A stretch of 41,220 bases of DNA from Clostridia bacterium (GCA_009929275.1 SAAW01000009.1:1-41220); one strand, 5' to 3'; numbered from the stretch's first letter, positions 7,709 through 16,023 are shown. Notes: generated by a model from the sequence alone, not told the origin. Numbers and translations are program-made.

Positions 7709-8974
7709 TTGGATTTTTTTAGTTGGATTTTATACATTGCCATTGCAATTCTTGCGTTGCTATTTATGATTACCATTCACGAATTTGGACATTGGACAGC
7801 GGGAAAGTTGCTCAAATTTAAGATTAATGAGTTTTCAATCGGCTTTGGCAAAGCAATCTATCAAAAAACGAATAAAAATGGAGAGAAATTTTCCATAAGA
7901 ATTTTTCCGCTTGGGGGCTATTGTGCTTTTGAGGGGGAGGACGAAGACAAAAAAGAAGTCGTTGGGGCTTTTAATTCACAAAAACCTTGGAAAAGGCTTA
8001 TTGTGCTTTTTATGGGTGCGTTTTTCAACTTTTTGTCTGCTATAATCTTTTCTGCCATTTTTTTGATGTCCTTTGGCTATGCCGACAAAGTGCAAGTTAA
8101 AAGTGTTGAAGTTCCGTCAATTGTTGAAGCAGGACAGGAACAAACTTGGCTTATGGAAGGCGACATAATTCTTGCGGTTAATGGCACTGAAACGAATTTT
8201 GTCTATGACCAATATTTCAATTCGTTGATTGCGGGATATGAAACAAACGAAGAATTTTCTATCACTGTCAAGAGAGATGGGCAAGAGATTATTTTAAACG
8301 ACATTTGCAGGAGTTGGTTCGCTCTCAATTTTGAAGAAAACACAGATTTTGAAAAAGCATATTCAACAAACGGTGTGAATTTTTCTTATGCAATTATTGA
8401 AGATAATTCTGACTTTAAAATTGTGAAAATAGACGGCGATAATAATATTTTAGCCACCTATACTCCAGATGACAGTGGAGAAGTCACCATTGACGGCTAT
8501 AAATTTTTGTTGACAAGTGGAGCAAGTGTTGCTGAGTCTTCACTTTACATAAGTAAAATCGGGGTTATAACACAATATTATAAATACGGCTTTTTTGAAG
8601 TGATTGGCGAAAGTTTTGCGTTTTGCTTCAAGTGGGCATGGAAGATTTTGATTATATTATGGCAACTTGTTTCTGGGCAATTAGCGCTCAATTCTCTTGG
8701 CGGAATGGTCACCACTGTTGTCACCATTGCCGAGGTTACCAGTCAAAACTTTGCAAACTTGCTCCTTCTTGTGCCTCTCATTTCCATTAATCTTGCAGTT
8801 TTCAACCTGCTCCCAATCCCTGCGCTCGACGGTGCAAGAATGGTGTTTGTGGGCATTGAGTGGGTGCGGAAAAAGCCAATAAACAGAAAAATTGAAGCGA
8901 ACATTCATTTCGTTGGGCTTGTTATTCTCCTCGCTTTCATTGTGTTGGTTGACATTTTACACTTTATGCTTTAA
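7709..8974 (+). CDS. rseP: RIP metalloprotease (site-2 protease family)
   Basis: Zinc intramembrane protease that cuts membrane-anchored regulators such as anti-sigma factors. The first membrane segment contains the zinc motif HEFGH (His24, Glu25, His28). FPLGGYCAFEGED follows, and a PDZ-like domain lies at about residues 130-200 (GDIILAVNGTET). The C-terminal membrane part has NLAVFNLLPIPALDGAR, whose Asp is the third zinc ligand in the family. An insert of about 90 residues rich in acidic residues lies between the PDZ and the last membrane segments. Length is 421. The start is TTG at 7709, preceded by TAGGGG. It sits between cdsA and the PolC-like gene, matching Firmicutes order apart from the missing dxr and proS or ispG. 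Confidence 0.92.
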   Translation: MDFFSWILYIAIAILALLFMITIHEFGHWTAGKLLKFKINEFSIGFGKAIYQKTNKNGEKFSIRIFPLGGYCAFEGEDEDKKEVVGAFNSQKPWKRLIVLFMGAFFNFLSAIIFSAIFLMSFGYADKVQVKSVEVPSIVEAGQEQTWLMEGDIILAVNGTETNFVYDQYFNSLIAGYETNEEFSITVKRDGQEIILNDICRSWFALNFEENTDFEKAYSTNGVNFSYAIIEDNSDFKIVKIDGDNNILATYTPDDSGEVTIDGYKFLLTSGASVAESSLYISKIGVITQYYKYGFFEVIGESFAFCFKWAWKILIILWQLVSGQLALNSLGGMVTTVVTIAEVTSQNFANLLLLVPLISINLAVFNLLPIPALDGARMVFVGIEWVRKKPINRKIEANIHFVGLVILLAFIVLVDILHFML

Positions 8975-8977
8975 AAT
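8949..8977 (+). promoter_or_regulatory. Strong sigma-A promoter for the PolC-like gene
   Basis: TTGACA at 8949-8954 and TAAAAT at 8972-8977 are separated by exactly 17 nt. The -35 lies inside rseP and the -10 overlaps its stop codon. The expected start is at or next to 8984, the A of the downstream ATG, so the mRNA would have no leader. Confidence 0.75.
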
Positions 8978-8983
8978 AAAAAA

Positions 8984-10558
8984 ATGGATAAAAAAAAGAT
9001 ATTTATTGAGTATATAAATGAAAAAACTTCAAATAAATTCACCTTTTTAAAATTAAAGAACATTTTCTATGACACACAAAAAAATCATTGCAAAATTGAT
9101 TTTATATATCCTTCCTCAAACGAAATCACGGAAGAAGACAGAAAAAAGATTTTTGAAATCATCAAAAATTACATAAAACTTGATGTCGAATTGAAAGTGG
9201 AAATCAACAAGAGTTATGTCGAAAGTGACCTTATTGCAAAGCAAATCGCTAGGTTTTTTGAGATAAATCACAAGTTCTTTTTTAGTTCGTTTGATTTTAA
9301 AAATTTGAATATCTTATGTGAAGAAATCGTAAAAATTCACTTTAACCTTGAAAGCAAACTTTATGATTTTTTTAAGCAGTTTAACATTGACAAAAAACTG
9401 CTTGAATACCTTGACAAGAACTTTTGTGCCGAATTTGAAATTTCCACAAATTTGGCTGAAGAAAAGGCTTATAATGACGATTTTCTCTTTTCAAGAATAA
9501 AATCCATTGAAGAAAAAAGCGACCTCGATGCCCTCATCTCAACAAGTCAGGACAAATATTTTTTGCTTGACAAAAAGCCCCTTGTGGGCGACGAAATCAC
9601 TTTTAACCCAAGATATATTCGCACGATAACTCGGCAATTTGATTCTTGTGTCGTTGCGGGGAAAATCAGCAATATATCAGAGCGAACATATAAGAAAAAG
9701 ACAAAGAAGACAGATAAAAATGGCGAAGTTATCGTTGAAGATAAGCCTTTTTTTAACTTTCAAATAAAAGACGACACGGGCAGTATTAAAGGTGTTATTT
9801 TTCCAAACAAGGCGGTATATCACAAAATGCACCTACTCAAAGACGGCGACACAATTGCTGTGCAAGGGCGAATTGGCAAGTTTAACGACAATTTTGACAT
9901 TATGGCAGGGAAGATAAGTTTTTGCACCATTCCAAACAAAAACGATGCCGTTGTTGTTGACCAAAATTTGATCGCTGATTATAGATTTGTTCGCCCGCAA
10001 AACTATCTCATTGAAAGACAACAAAGTCTTTTTGAAGAGAAGCATTTGTCGGCAGAAATTTTGAATAATTCCTATGTTGTCTATGATTTTGAAACCACAG
10101 GCATAGATTTTAACACCGAAGAAATCATCGAGATTGGGGCTTTAAAAATCGTCGGCGGAGAATATAGAGAAGTGTTCACGACGCTTGTGAAACCCAGCAA
10201 GCACATTCCTGAAGGCGCCACAAAAGTGAACAAAATCACTGATGAAATGGTGGCAAACAGCCCTAGCATAAGTCAGGTTATTGGAGATTTCTATCTTTTT
10301 TGCAAAGGTTCGCAACTCGTTGGGTTCAACAATATTTTTTTTGACAAGCAGTTTTTGGACAAAGCGAGTGCTAAAGTTGGCATTAACTTTGACAATCCTC
10401 AACTCGACGCTTTCTCGCTTGCAAAGCAGAAATTGAAAGGCTTGAATCACTATAATTTAAGTTCTGTTGCAAAGCACCTTAACATAAATCTTACAGACGC
10501 CCACAGGGCACTCAGCGACGTCATTGCAACCGCGGAAGTTTTTTTAAAACTTTATTAA
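8984..10558 (+). CDS. PolC-derived 3'-5' exonuclease lacking PHP and polymerase domains
   Basis: A 524-residue protein in the syntenic polC position, where a protein of about 1430 residues is normal. Residues 1 to about 200 resemble the PolC N-terminal region. About 205-325 form an OB-fold (FFNFQIKDDTGSIKGVIFP, then GDTIAVQGRI). About 364-524 form a DEDDh exonuclease with VYDFETTG (Asp368, Glu370), GFNNIFFDKQF (Asp454) and HRALSD (His507, Asp512), so the active-site set is complete. In PolC a PHP segment separates OB and exonuclease; here a 40-residue linker does. Nothing follows the exonuclease: the frame ends and the rimP promoter begins. No ribosome binding site precedes the ATG. It could proofread in trans for a DnaE polymerase, or be half of a split PolC; this is inference. 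Confidence 0.85.
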   Translation: MDKKKIFIEYINEKTSNKFTFLKLKNIFYDTQKNHCKIDFIYPSSNEITEEDRKKIFEIIKNYIKLDVELKVEINKSYVESDLIAKQIARFFEINHKFFFSSFDFKNLNILCEEIVKIHFNLESKLYDFFKQFNIDKKLLEYLDKNFCAEFEISTNLAEEKAYNDDFLFSRIKSIEEKSDLDALISTSQDKYFLLDKKPLVGDEITFNPRYIRTITRQFDSCVVAGKISNISERTYKKKTKKTDKNGEVIVEDKPFFNFQIKDDTGSIKGVIFPNKAVYHKMHLLKDGDTIAVQGRIGKFNDNFDIMAGKISFCTIPNKNDAVVVDQNLIADYRFVRPQNYLIERQQSLFEEKHLSAEILNNSYVVYDFETTGIDFNTEEIIEIGALKIVGGEYREVFTTLVKPSKHIPEGATKVNKITDEMVANSPSISQVIGDFYLFCKGSQLVGFNNIFFDKQFLDKASAKVGINFDNPQLDAFSLAKQKLKGLNHYNLSSVAKHLNINLTDAHRALSDVIATAEVFLKLY

Positions 10559-10587
10559 ATTTTTTTGACAAAAACTATTCTTTGCAC

Positions 10588-10616
10588 TTGATATTTCATT
10601 ATTTTTGTGATAAAAT
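10588..10616 (+). promoter_or_regulatory. Sigma-A promoter of the rimP-nusA-infB cluster
   Basis: TTGATA at 10588-10593 and TAAAAT at 10611-10616 with a 17-nt spacer, plus an extended -10 TG at 10608-10609. Transcription would start near 10623, leaving a leader of about 70 nt before rimP. Confidence 0.75.
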
Positions 10617-10642
10617 GCAAATAGCATAAAAATTATTACTAT

Positions 10643-10663
10643 AAGAGTGGTGATGCCACTCTT
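10643..10663 (+). promoter_or_regulatory. Hairpin in the rimP leader
   Basis: AAGAGTGG (10643-10650) pairs with CCACTCTT (10656-10663) around a 5-nt loop. It is followed by AATTCTTG rather than a T-run, so it is not a good terminator. It lies 10 nt before the AAAGGAG used by rimP and may protect or regulate the nusA operon mRNA. Confidence 0.55.
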
Positions 10664-10682
10664 AATTCTTGTTAAAGGAGTT

Positions 10683-10697
10683 ATGCTAATAATATGA
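10683..10697 (+). other. Possible 4-codon upstream ORF coupled to rimP
   Basis: ATG CTA ATA ATA TGA starts 3 nt after AAAGGAG, and its TGA overlaps the rimP ATG in the ATGA arrangement. The AGGAG-to-rimP spacing of 13 nt is unusually long, so reinitiation from this mini-ORF is conceivable. Chance occurrence is also possible. Confidence 0.3.
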
Positions 10698-11203
10698 ATG
10701 AAAATATTGCAACAGTTGTTGAGAAGGTGCTTGCCAGCGAAGTAGCAAACCTTGGCTTTGAACTTTATGAAGTGGATTATAGCAAAAAGCAAAATGGAAT
10801 GAATTTGACTTTGTTCATCACAAAACAAGATGGCGAAGTTGATATTGAAGACTGCGTTCAAGTGCATCATATGGCAGACAAATTGCTGGAAGAATTGAAC
10901 CCAACCAAAGACGAACCCTACATTTTGAACGTTTCATCTTTGGGGCTGGACAAACTCCTTAAAAGTGATAAAGACTTTGAAAGAGCGTTTGGTAAAAAGG
11001 TGGAAGTAACACTTTTTAGGCCAGTTTTAGACACAAAATCTCTTTCTGGCATTCTAATGAAATTCGACAGTGAAAAGATTGTTCTTTCAAATGTTGAAGA
11101 AGATAGAAAGTCGAGAAAAAAGAAGATTGAGAACATACAGGAAATTTCAGTTGAGATTTTGAGAGATAATTTAGCAAGTTGCAAACTTTATGTTGAAATA
11201 TAA
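10694..11203 (+). CDS. rimP: Ribosome maturation factor RimP
   Basis: Assists 30S subunit assembly. The 169-residue protein has the N-terminal domain (LASEVANLGFELYEVDYSKK, LTLFITKQDGEVDIEDC), followed by the family region EPYILNVSSLGLDKLLKSDK with the R-F-G-like RAFGKKVEVTLF. A C-terminal SH3-like part completes it. It is the first gene of the rimP-nusA-ylxR-infB cluster, the arrangement found in nearly all Firmicutes. The only in-frame start near the leader is ATG 10694. nusA begins 20 nt after the stop. Confidence 0.92.
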   Translation: MNENIATVVEKVLASEVANLGFELYEVDYSKKQNGMNLTLFITKQDGEVDIEDCVQVHHMADKLLEELNPTKDEPYILNVSSLGLDKLLKSDKDFERAFGKKVEVTLFRPVLDTKSLSGILMKFDSEKIVLSNVEEDRKSRKKKIENIQEISVEILRDNLASCKLYVEI

Positions 11204-11223
11204 TATTAGGAGAATATAAAAAA

Positions 11224-12339
11224 ATGGTAAACAAAGATTTTTTCTTAGCACTAGATGATTTGGAAAAAGAGAAGAAGATTAACAAAGAGCAGTTCATTTC
11301 GGCGTTGGAGTCAGCCCTTACATCTGCCTACAAAAAGGATTTTGGCGAGGCAATGAAAGCCAGCGTCAAACTGAACAGTGAGAAAAGCACAATCAAGGTG
11401 TATAGTTATAAAACTGTGGTGGAAGAAGTGGAAGACCCAGACAAAGAACTCAGCCTTGAAGAAGCCAATTCTTTGAAAGAAACATATAAAGTGGGAGATG
11501 TCATTTCCCAAGAAGTCACCCCAAAAGATTTTGGCAGAATTGCCGCGCAGATTGCAAAACAAGTTGTGCTTCAAAAACTTCGTGAAGCAGAATTTCAGGT
11601 GGCTATCGACGAACTTTCTGAAAAACAAAACGAACTCATCACCGCAGTCATCAGAAGACTAGACCGTGGAGTTGTCTATGTTGAAATTCCGGGAAGTCAA
11701 ATGGAAGGAGTTATGCAAGAAAGCGACCAAATTCCAAGTGAAAATTATGCCATTGGCGACAGAATTAAGGTGTATGTGAAGAACATAAAAGATTCTTCAA
11801 GAGATACTTTTGTCCAAGTTTCAAGGAGTAATGCAGGATTTGTTAAGAAACTTTTTGAACTTGAAGTGCCAGAGATTAAAAGTGGAGAGATTGAGATTAA
11901 AAACATCGTTCGTGAAAGCGGATACAGAACAAAGATTGCTATCTTCACAAAAAATACAAATCTTGACGCTGTTGGGGCTTGCGTTGGCATCAAAGGAATG
12001 AGGATTAACAACATTATTAGTGAATTAAATGGAGAAAAAATCGATATAATAGAATATTGTGAAAATCCACTTGAATATATTGCAAAAGCACTCAGCCCAG
12101 CCAAAGTCCTCACAGTTTATGCGCTTGAAGGCAACAATTTTGCAAGGGTAGTCGTTCCAGATGATAAACTTTCACTTGCCATTGGTAAAGGTGGGCAAAA
12201 TGTTCGTCTTGCAGTCCGCCTTACAGGCTGGAAAATAGATGTGAAGCCAGAAAGTGTTGCAAAACAACTTGACGGCGAACTTCTTTTTAAGATGGAAAAA
12301 GAAAGCCTTTTGGAAAATAACGACGAAGAAGAAAGTTAA
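11224..12339 (+). CDS. nusA: Transcription termination/antitermination factor NusA
   Basis: RNA-polymerase-associated factor that modulates pausing, termination and antitermination. Domains in order are an N-terminal polymerase-binding domain (residues 1 to about 125, FFLALDDLEKEKKINKEQF), an S1 domain (about 130-200, GVVYVEIPGSQMEGVM), KH1 (about 205-275) and KH2 (about 280-350) with AIGKGGQNVRLAVRLTGWKI. Length 371 matches the Firmicutes form without the acidic repeats of E. coli NusA. A short acidic tail ends the protein. The ribosome binding site is TAGGAG. It is cotranscribed with rimP and ylxR. Confidence 0.97.
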   Translation: MVNKDFFLALDDLEKEKKINKEQFISALESALTSAYKKDFGEAMKASVKLNSEKSTIKVYSYKTVVEEVEDPDKELSLEEANSLKETYKVGDVISQEVTPKDFGRIAAQIAKQVVLQKLREAEFQVAIDELSEKQNELITAVIRRLDRGVVYVEIPGSQMEGVMQESDQIPSENYAIGDRIKVYVKNIKDSSRDTFVQVSRSNAGFVKKLFELEVPEIKSGEIEIKNIVRESGYRTKIAIFTKNTNLDAVGACVGIKGMRINNIISELNGEKIDIIEYCENPLEYIAKALSPAKVLTVYALEGNNFARVVVPDDKLSLAIGKGGQNVRLAVRLTGWKIDVKPESVAKQLDGELLFKMEKESLLENNDEEES

Positions 12340-12354
12340 AAAGGACAAATAACA

Positions 12355-12606
12355 TTGAAAAATATTCCAAAAAGAATGTGTATTGCCTGCCGACAAATGA
12401 AAGATAAATGCGAACTTATTAGAATTGTTAAAGGCGAGCAAAACCAAGTGAATATCGATGAAAAACAAAAAGCAAATGGCAGAGGGGCTTATGTTTGCAA
12501 AAACCTTGAATGCATTGAAAAATGTTGTAAGCAAAAATCACTAAACAGAGCATTTAAGTGCAATGTTGACCAAAGTGTTTTTGATAAATTAAGACAAAAA
12601 ATATAG
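12355..12606 (+). CDS. ylxR: YlxR/RnpM family RNA-binding protein
   Basis: An 83-residue protein with the family signature RMCIACRQMKDKCELIRIV (residues 7-25) and GRGAYVCKNLECIEKC. The positively charged surface is consistent with RNA binding. The B. subtilis homologue has been described as an RNase P modulator. The start is TTG at 12355 after AAAGGA. It lies between nusA and infB as expected, but the L7Ae-like ylxQ gene that usually follows is absent: infB starts 12 nt after the stop. Confidence 0.88.
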   Translation: MKNIPKRMCIACRQMKDKCELIRIVKGEQNQVNIDEKQKANGRGAYVCKNLECIEKCCKQKSLNRAFKCNVDQSVFDKLRQKI

Positions 12607-12618
12607 GGGTAAAAATTT

Positions 12619-15600
12619 TTGAGCAAAGATGAAAGTAAAGAAAAGCAAAACATAAATAACATTAAGTTATTAGACGAAATTAATGCGACAGGGCTTGTCC
12701 CATCTCTTTTTCGTGAAGTTAAAAAAGCCAAACAACAAGCTCTTAATATGTCGATGAGCATACGTGATCAAATCTTGTCTCAACAAAGGCAAGAAGAAGA
12801 GCGAGTGAAATTGGAAGTTTTGAAAAATCAAGCAAAGATTAAGCAAGACCTTCAAAAAGAGGAAAAAGAGAAAGAAAAATCTTTTGCCGAACTCTTTTCA
12901 AATAAAAAAGAAAATCCTTCACCTATTGAAAAAGTTGAAAAAGTTGAAAAAGTTGAACAAACTTTGAAAAAAGAAACCATAATTGAGCAAAAAACTAAAG
13001 AAGTAAAAGACGAAAAAGTGCTAAATAATGACGTAAACCTGATTAAACAAGAAGAAAAAATTAAAGAAAAGTTTGAAAAACAGGCTCCTTTTAACCATAA
13101 TAATCAAAGACCAATAAATTCTCAAAATTCGCAAAATGGAGAGAATAGACCTCAAAATTCTTCGTCTCCACGCCCTTATAATAACTTTAATAATGTCAAA
13201 AATAATCAATTTGATAGGACTTATAATAATTATCAACAAAGACAAAATGGATATTCTCAAAACAATTATAACAACCAAAACGGGCAGACAAATTCAAGTC
13301 AAAACCGTTTTAATAATCAACCAAGACCAGCAGGTTCGTTTCAAAACAATAATAATCAACCAAGACCTTTTGGACAAAACAACTTTAATAACAACCAATC
13401 AAGACCTTTTTCTCAAAATAATTATAACAATAGCCAACCAAGACCTTCAGGCTCTTTTCAAAATAATTATAACAATCAAAACGGGCAAAATTCTTATCAG
13501 CAAAGACCTTATAATAATTTTCAAAATCGTCAAACTGGATATCAAGGCAATAATTCTGGAGGATATCAAGGCAATAATTTTGGAGCAAGAAGACCTTATG
13601 TTAGTGGTGGAAATGGAGCGCAAAATAGCGGTGGAATAGTGGGAATAATTCCTCGAAAGACAAACACTTTAACCTCTGCTTCTTCTGCTTTTGCAACAAA
13701 AGAAAGAGATTTTTCAAACAAGAAAAAATCAACTGGAAAAGGTTCAGATGACGACAGAAAAATGAATAAAAGGACGCTTTTAAGACGCGGACTTTTGGAA
13801 GAACAAAGCATTGAAGAGAGAATGTTCACAAGAAAACTTAAACTTAAAAAGCAAAAAGTGGAGCAGGCTCTGGTCATCAGTGCACCAGTAACAAGCGCTG
13901 TCATAACAACTCCAAACCTCACTGTTAAAATTTTGTCTGAAAAGATTGGCAAGTCTGGTGCGGAGATTATAAAACAACTTATGGTGCTCGGCGTAATGAC
14001 GACAATAAATAGCCCAATAGATTTCCCAACAGCAGAACTTGTGGCGAGTGAACTTGGCATCAATCTTTCGCTTAAAATTGAGAAAACTTTTGAAGAAAAA
14101 CTTAAAGAACACTCAAAGCATGACGACGGCACAAACCTTGAAAAACGCGCGCCGATTGTCACCATTGTGGGACACGTCGACCACGGCAAAACTTCACTCC
14201 TCGACTATATCAGAAAGACAAATGTCACAAAAAATGAGGCAGGTGGAATCACTCAAAAAATAGGCGCATATTCCATAAACTGGAAAGGCGAAAACATAAC
14301 TTTCATTGACACCCCCGGGCACGAGGCTTTCATTAGTATGCGAAAACGAGGCACGCAAATCACTGACATTGCAATCCTTATCATTGCAGGCGATGACGGA
14401 GTTAAACCACAGACCATTGAGGCAATAAGGGAAATTAAAGAAGCCAAAGTCCCAATGATTGTTGCAATAACAAAGGTGGACAAACAAAATGTGGACATTG
14501 AAAGAATTAAAAAGCAACTGACTGAATATGAAGTCCTTCCTGAAGAGTGGGGCGGGGACACTATCATTGTTCCTGTGTCGTCTGTCACGGGCAAGGGAAT
14601 TGACAAATTGCTTGAAAACATTCTTTTAGTTGCCGAAATTCAAGAACTTAAATGTAACAGTAAACGAAAAGCAGTGGGGACTATTATCGAGGCAACTCTC
14701 GACAAAACTCGCGGACCAATTGCAAACATAATCGTTCAAAATGGAACTCTACGAATTGGAGATAACATTGTTTCTGGCTTTGCTTTGGGCAAAGTGAGGG
14801 CACTTATAGACGATAAAGGCAGACTCGTCGCAAAGGCGGGGACTTCCACTCCTGTGTCTGTTTTGGGGTTGGACAGTGTGCCAAATTCGGGAGATTCTTT
14901 GCAAGTTGTTGATGAAAAATTCAGCAAAAATGTCATTGAAGAACGCAAAATTAAAATGGCACAAGAAAGAATTGAAAATGGTGCGGCAAAGAGTCTTGAC
15001 GAGTTTTTAGCAACTCCAATGCAGGAGGACAAGAAGACTTTTAACATCATAATCAAAGCGGATAGCCAAGGTTCTGCCGAGGCATTAAAACAAAGTTTGA
15101 GCGAGATTAAAAATGAAGAAGTCGCAGTTGAAGTTGTGTCTTGTGGAGTTGGAAATATCAGCGAAAACGACATTCGTTTGGCTGGAGTTTCAAATTCAAC
15201 AATAATTTCTTTTAACACAAAATTACTTTCTAAAATAGTTAATTTTGCAAAGCAAAACAAAATTGAAATTAAGGAATATAACATAATTTATAAAGCAATT
15301 GAAGACATCGAGGAAATCATTAAAAGTATGATGGCTCCAAAGTTTGAAGAGAAAGTGTGTGGACACGCAGAGGTGAGAGCCTTATTCAAAATAAGTTCAG
15401 TTGGCACAATTGCAGGTTGCTATGTGCTTGACGGAAAAATTGTTAGAAATGGGATTTTGAAAGTTCTTAGAAAAGAAAAAGTCATTTACGAAGGCAAAAT
15501 TGCCACTTTGAAGAGAGAAAAAAATGACGTAAAAGAAGTCGCAAGTGGATTTGAATGTGGAATTAGAATTGATAATTTTAATGACATTCAGGAAAATGAC

Positions 15601-15639
15601 ATTTTTGAATGTTCCACAAAAGAACAAATTAAAAACTAA
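12619..15639 (+). CDS. infB: Translation initiation factor IF-2 with Asn/Gln-rich N-terminus
   Basis: GTPase that brings initiator tRNA to the 30S subunit. At 1006 residues it is long. Residues 1-155 are a charged coiled region, including the triple EKV repeat VEKVEKVEKVEQ. About 158-340 are a low-complexity segment dominated by Asn, Gln, Tyr/Phe, Pro, Arg and Gly, with repeats such as QPRPAGSFQNN and QPRPSGSFQNN. About 432-485 are the IF2_N domain (LTVKILSEKIGKSGAEIIKQ). The G domain has GHVDHGKTS (518-526) and TKVDKQNVD, followed by domains II, III and the C-terminal fMet-tRNA-binding domain. The start is TTG 12619 after AGGGG. The Asn/Gln-rich part replaces the usual Lys/Glu/Ala-rich linker. 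rbfA follows 15 nt later. Confidence 0.95.
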   Translation: MSKDESKEKQNINNIKLLDEINATGLVPSLFREVKKAKQQALNMSMSIRDQILSQQRQEEERVKLEVLKNQAKIKQDLQKEEKEKEKSFAELFSNKKENPSPIEKVEKVEKVEQTLKKETIIEQKTKEVKDEKVLNNDVNLIKQEEKIKEKFEKQAPFNHNNQRPINSQNSQNGENRPQNSSSPRPYNNFNNVKNNQFDRTYNNYQQRQNGYSQNNYNNQNGQTNSSQNRFNNQPRPAGSFQNNNNQPRPFGQNNFNNNQSRPFSQNNYNNSQPRPSGSFQNNYNNQNGQNSYQQRPYNNFQNRQTGYQGNNSGGYQGNNFGARRPYVSGGNGAQNSGGIVGIIPRKTNTLTSASSAFATKERDFSNKKKSTGKGSDDDRKMNKRTLLRRGLLEEQSIEERMFTRKLKLKKQKVEQALVISAPVTSAVITTPNLTVKILSEKIGKSGAEIIKQLMVLGVMTTINSPIDFPTAELVASELGINLSLKIEKTFEEKLKEHSKHDDGTNLEKRAPIVTIVGHVDHGKTSLLDYIRKTNVTKNEAGGITQKIGAYSINWKGENITFIDTPGHEAFISMRKRGTQITDIAILIIAGDDGVKPQTIEAIREIKEAKVPMIVAITKVDKQNVDIERIKKQLTEYEVLPEEWGGDTIIVPVSSVTGKGIDKLLENILLVAEIQELKCNSKRKAVGTIIEATLDKTRGPIANIIVQNGTLRIGDNIVSGFALGKVRALIDDKGRLVAKAGTSTPVSVLGLDSVPNSGDSLQVVDEKFSKNVIEERKIKMAQERIENGAAKSLDEFLATPMQEDKKTFNIIIKADSQGSAEALKQSLSEIKNEEVAVEVVSCGVGNISENDIRLAGVSNSTIISFNTKLLSKIVNFAKQNKIEIKEYNIIYKAIEDIEEIIKSMMAPKFEEKVCGHAEVRALFKISSVGTIAGCYVLDGKIVRNGILKVLRKEKVIYEGKIATLKREKNDVKEVASGFECGIRIDNFNDIQENDIFECSTKEQIKN

Positions 15640-15654
15640 TTCGGAGGAAATATA

Positions 15655-16023
15655 ATGAGTTTTAGATTGGATAAAGCAAATAGTGTTCTTCAAAAAAATC
15701 TGGCAGAGATTGTCTATGAACTTAATGACCCTCGTTTGGTGGACGAAATTGTCACTATTCATAAAGTTTCAATTTCTCCAGATTTGAAATATGCCAAAGT
15801 TCATATTGGTATTCTTGGCGACAAAGATGAAAAAGAAGCATTTGAGGCAATTCAAAAAGCCAGTGGATTTATTAGGCATCAACTTTCAAATAGAGTTGAA
15901 TATCGTGTTTTGCCTGTTTTAGATTTTCAGCTTAGTAACAGCGAAGAAGTCAGTTCAAATATTGACAAAATTTTGAAAAAAATTGGCAAAGAATTACAGC
16001 AAAGTGACGAAAAAAGATTATAA
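15655..16023 (+). CDS. rbfA: Ribosome-binding factor A
   Basis: Small KH-fold protein for late 30S maturation and cold adaptation. At 122 residues it shows LAEIVYELNDPRLVDEIVTI and VSISPDLKYAKVHIGI, the two family landmarks, then IRHQLSNRVEYRVLPVLDF. The start follows GGAGG. It lies between infB and nrnA; ylxP is absent. Confidence 0.93.
   Translation: MSFRLDKANSVLQKNLAEIVYELNDPRLVDEIVTIHKVSISPDLKYAKVHIGILGDKDEKEAFEAIQKASGFIRHQLSNRVEYRVLPVLDFQLSNSEEVSSNIDKILKKIGKELQQSDEKRL

Noticed and set aside
10559..10693. Frameshift or broken polC explaining the missing polymerase half
   Set aside because: The 135 nt after the stop contain a good promoter and leader for rimP and no PHP or polymerase sequence in any frame. 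The PHP-N segment is also cleanly missing inside the gene, so a simple frameshift does not explain it.
13136..13639. Plus-strand 167-codon ORF inside infB in another frame
   Set aside because: It is a frame-shifted reading of the Asn/Gln codon repeats, giving a low-complexity Ile/Lys-rich product.
13596..15284. Several minus-strand ORFs opposite infB
   Set aside because: No ribosome binding sites, no recognisable motifs, and full overlap with a conserved gene.
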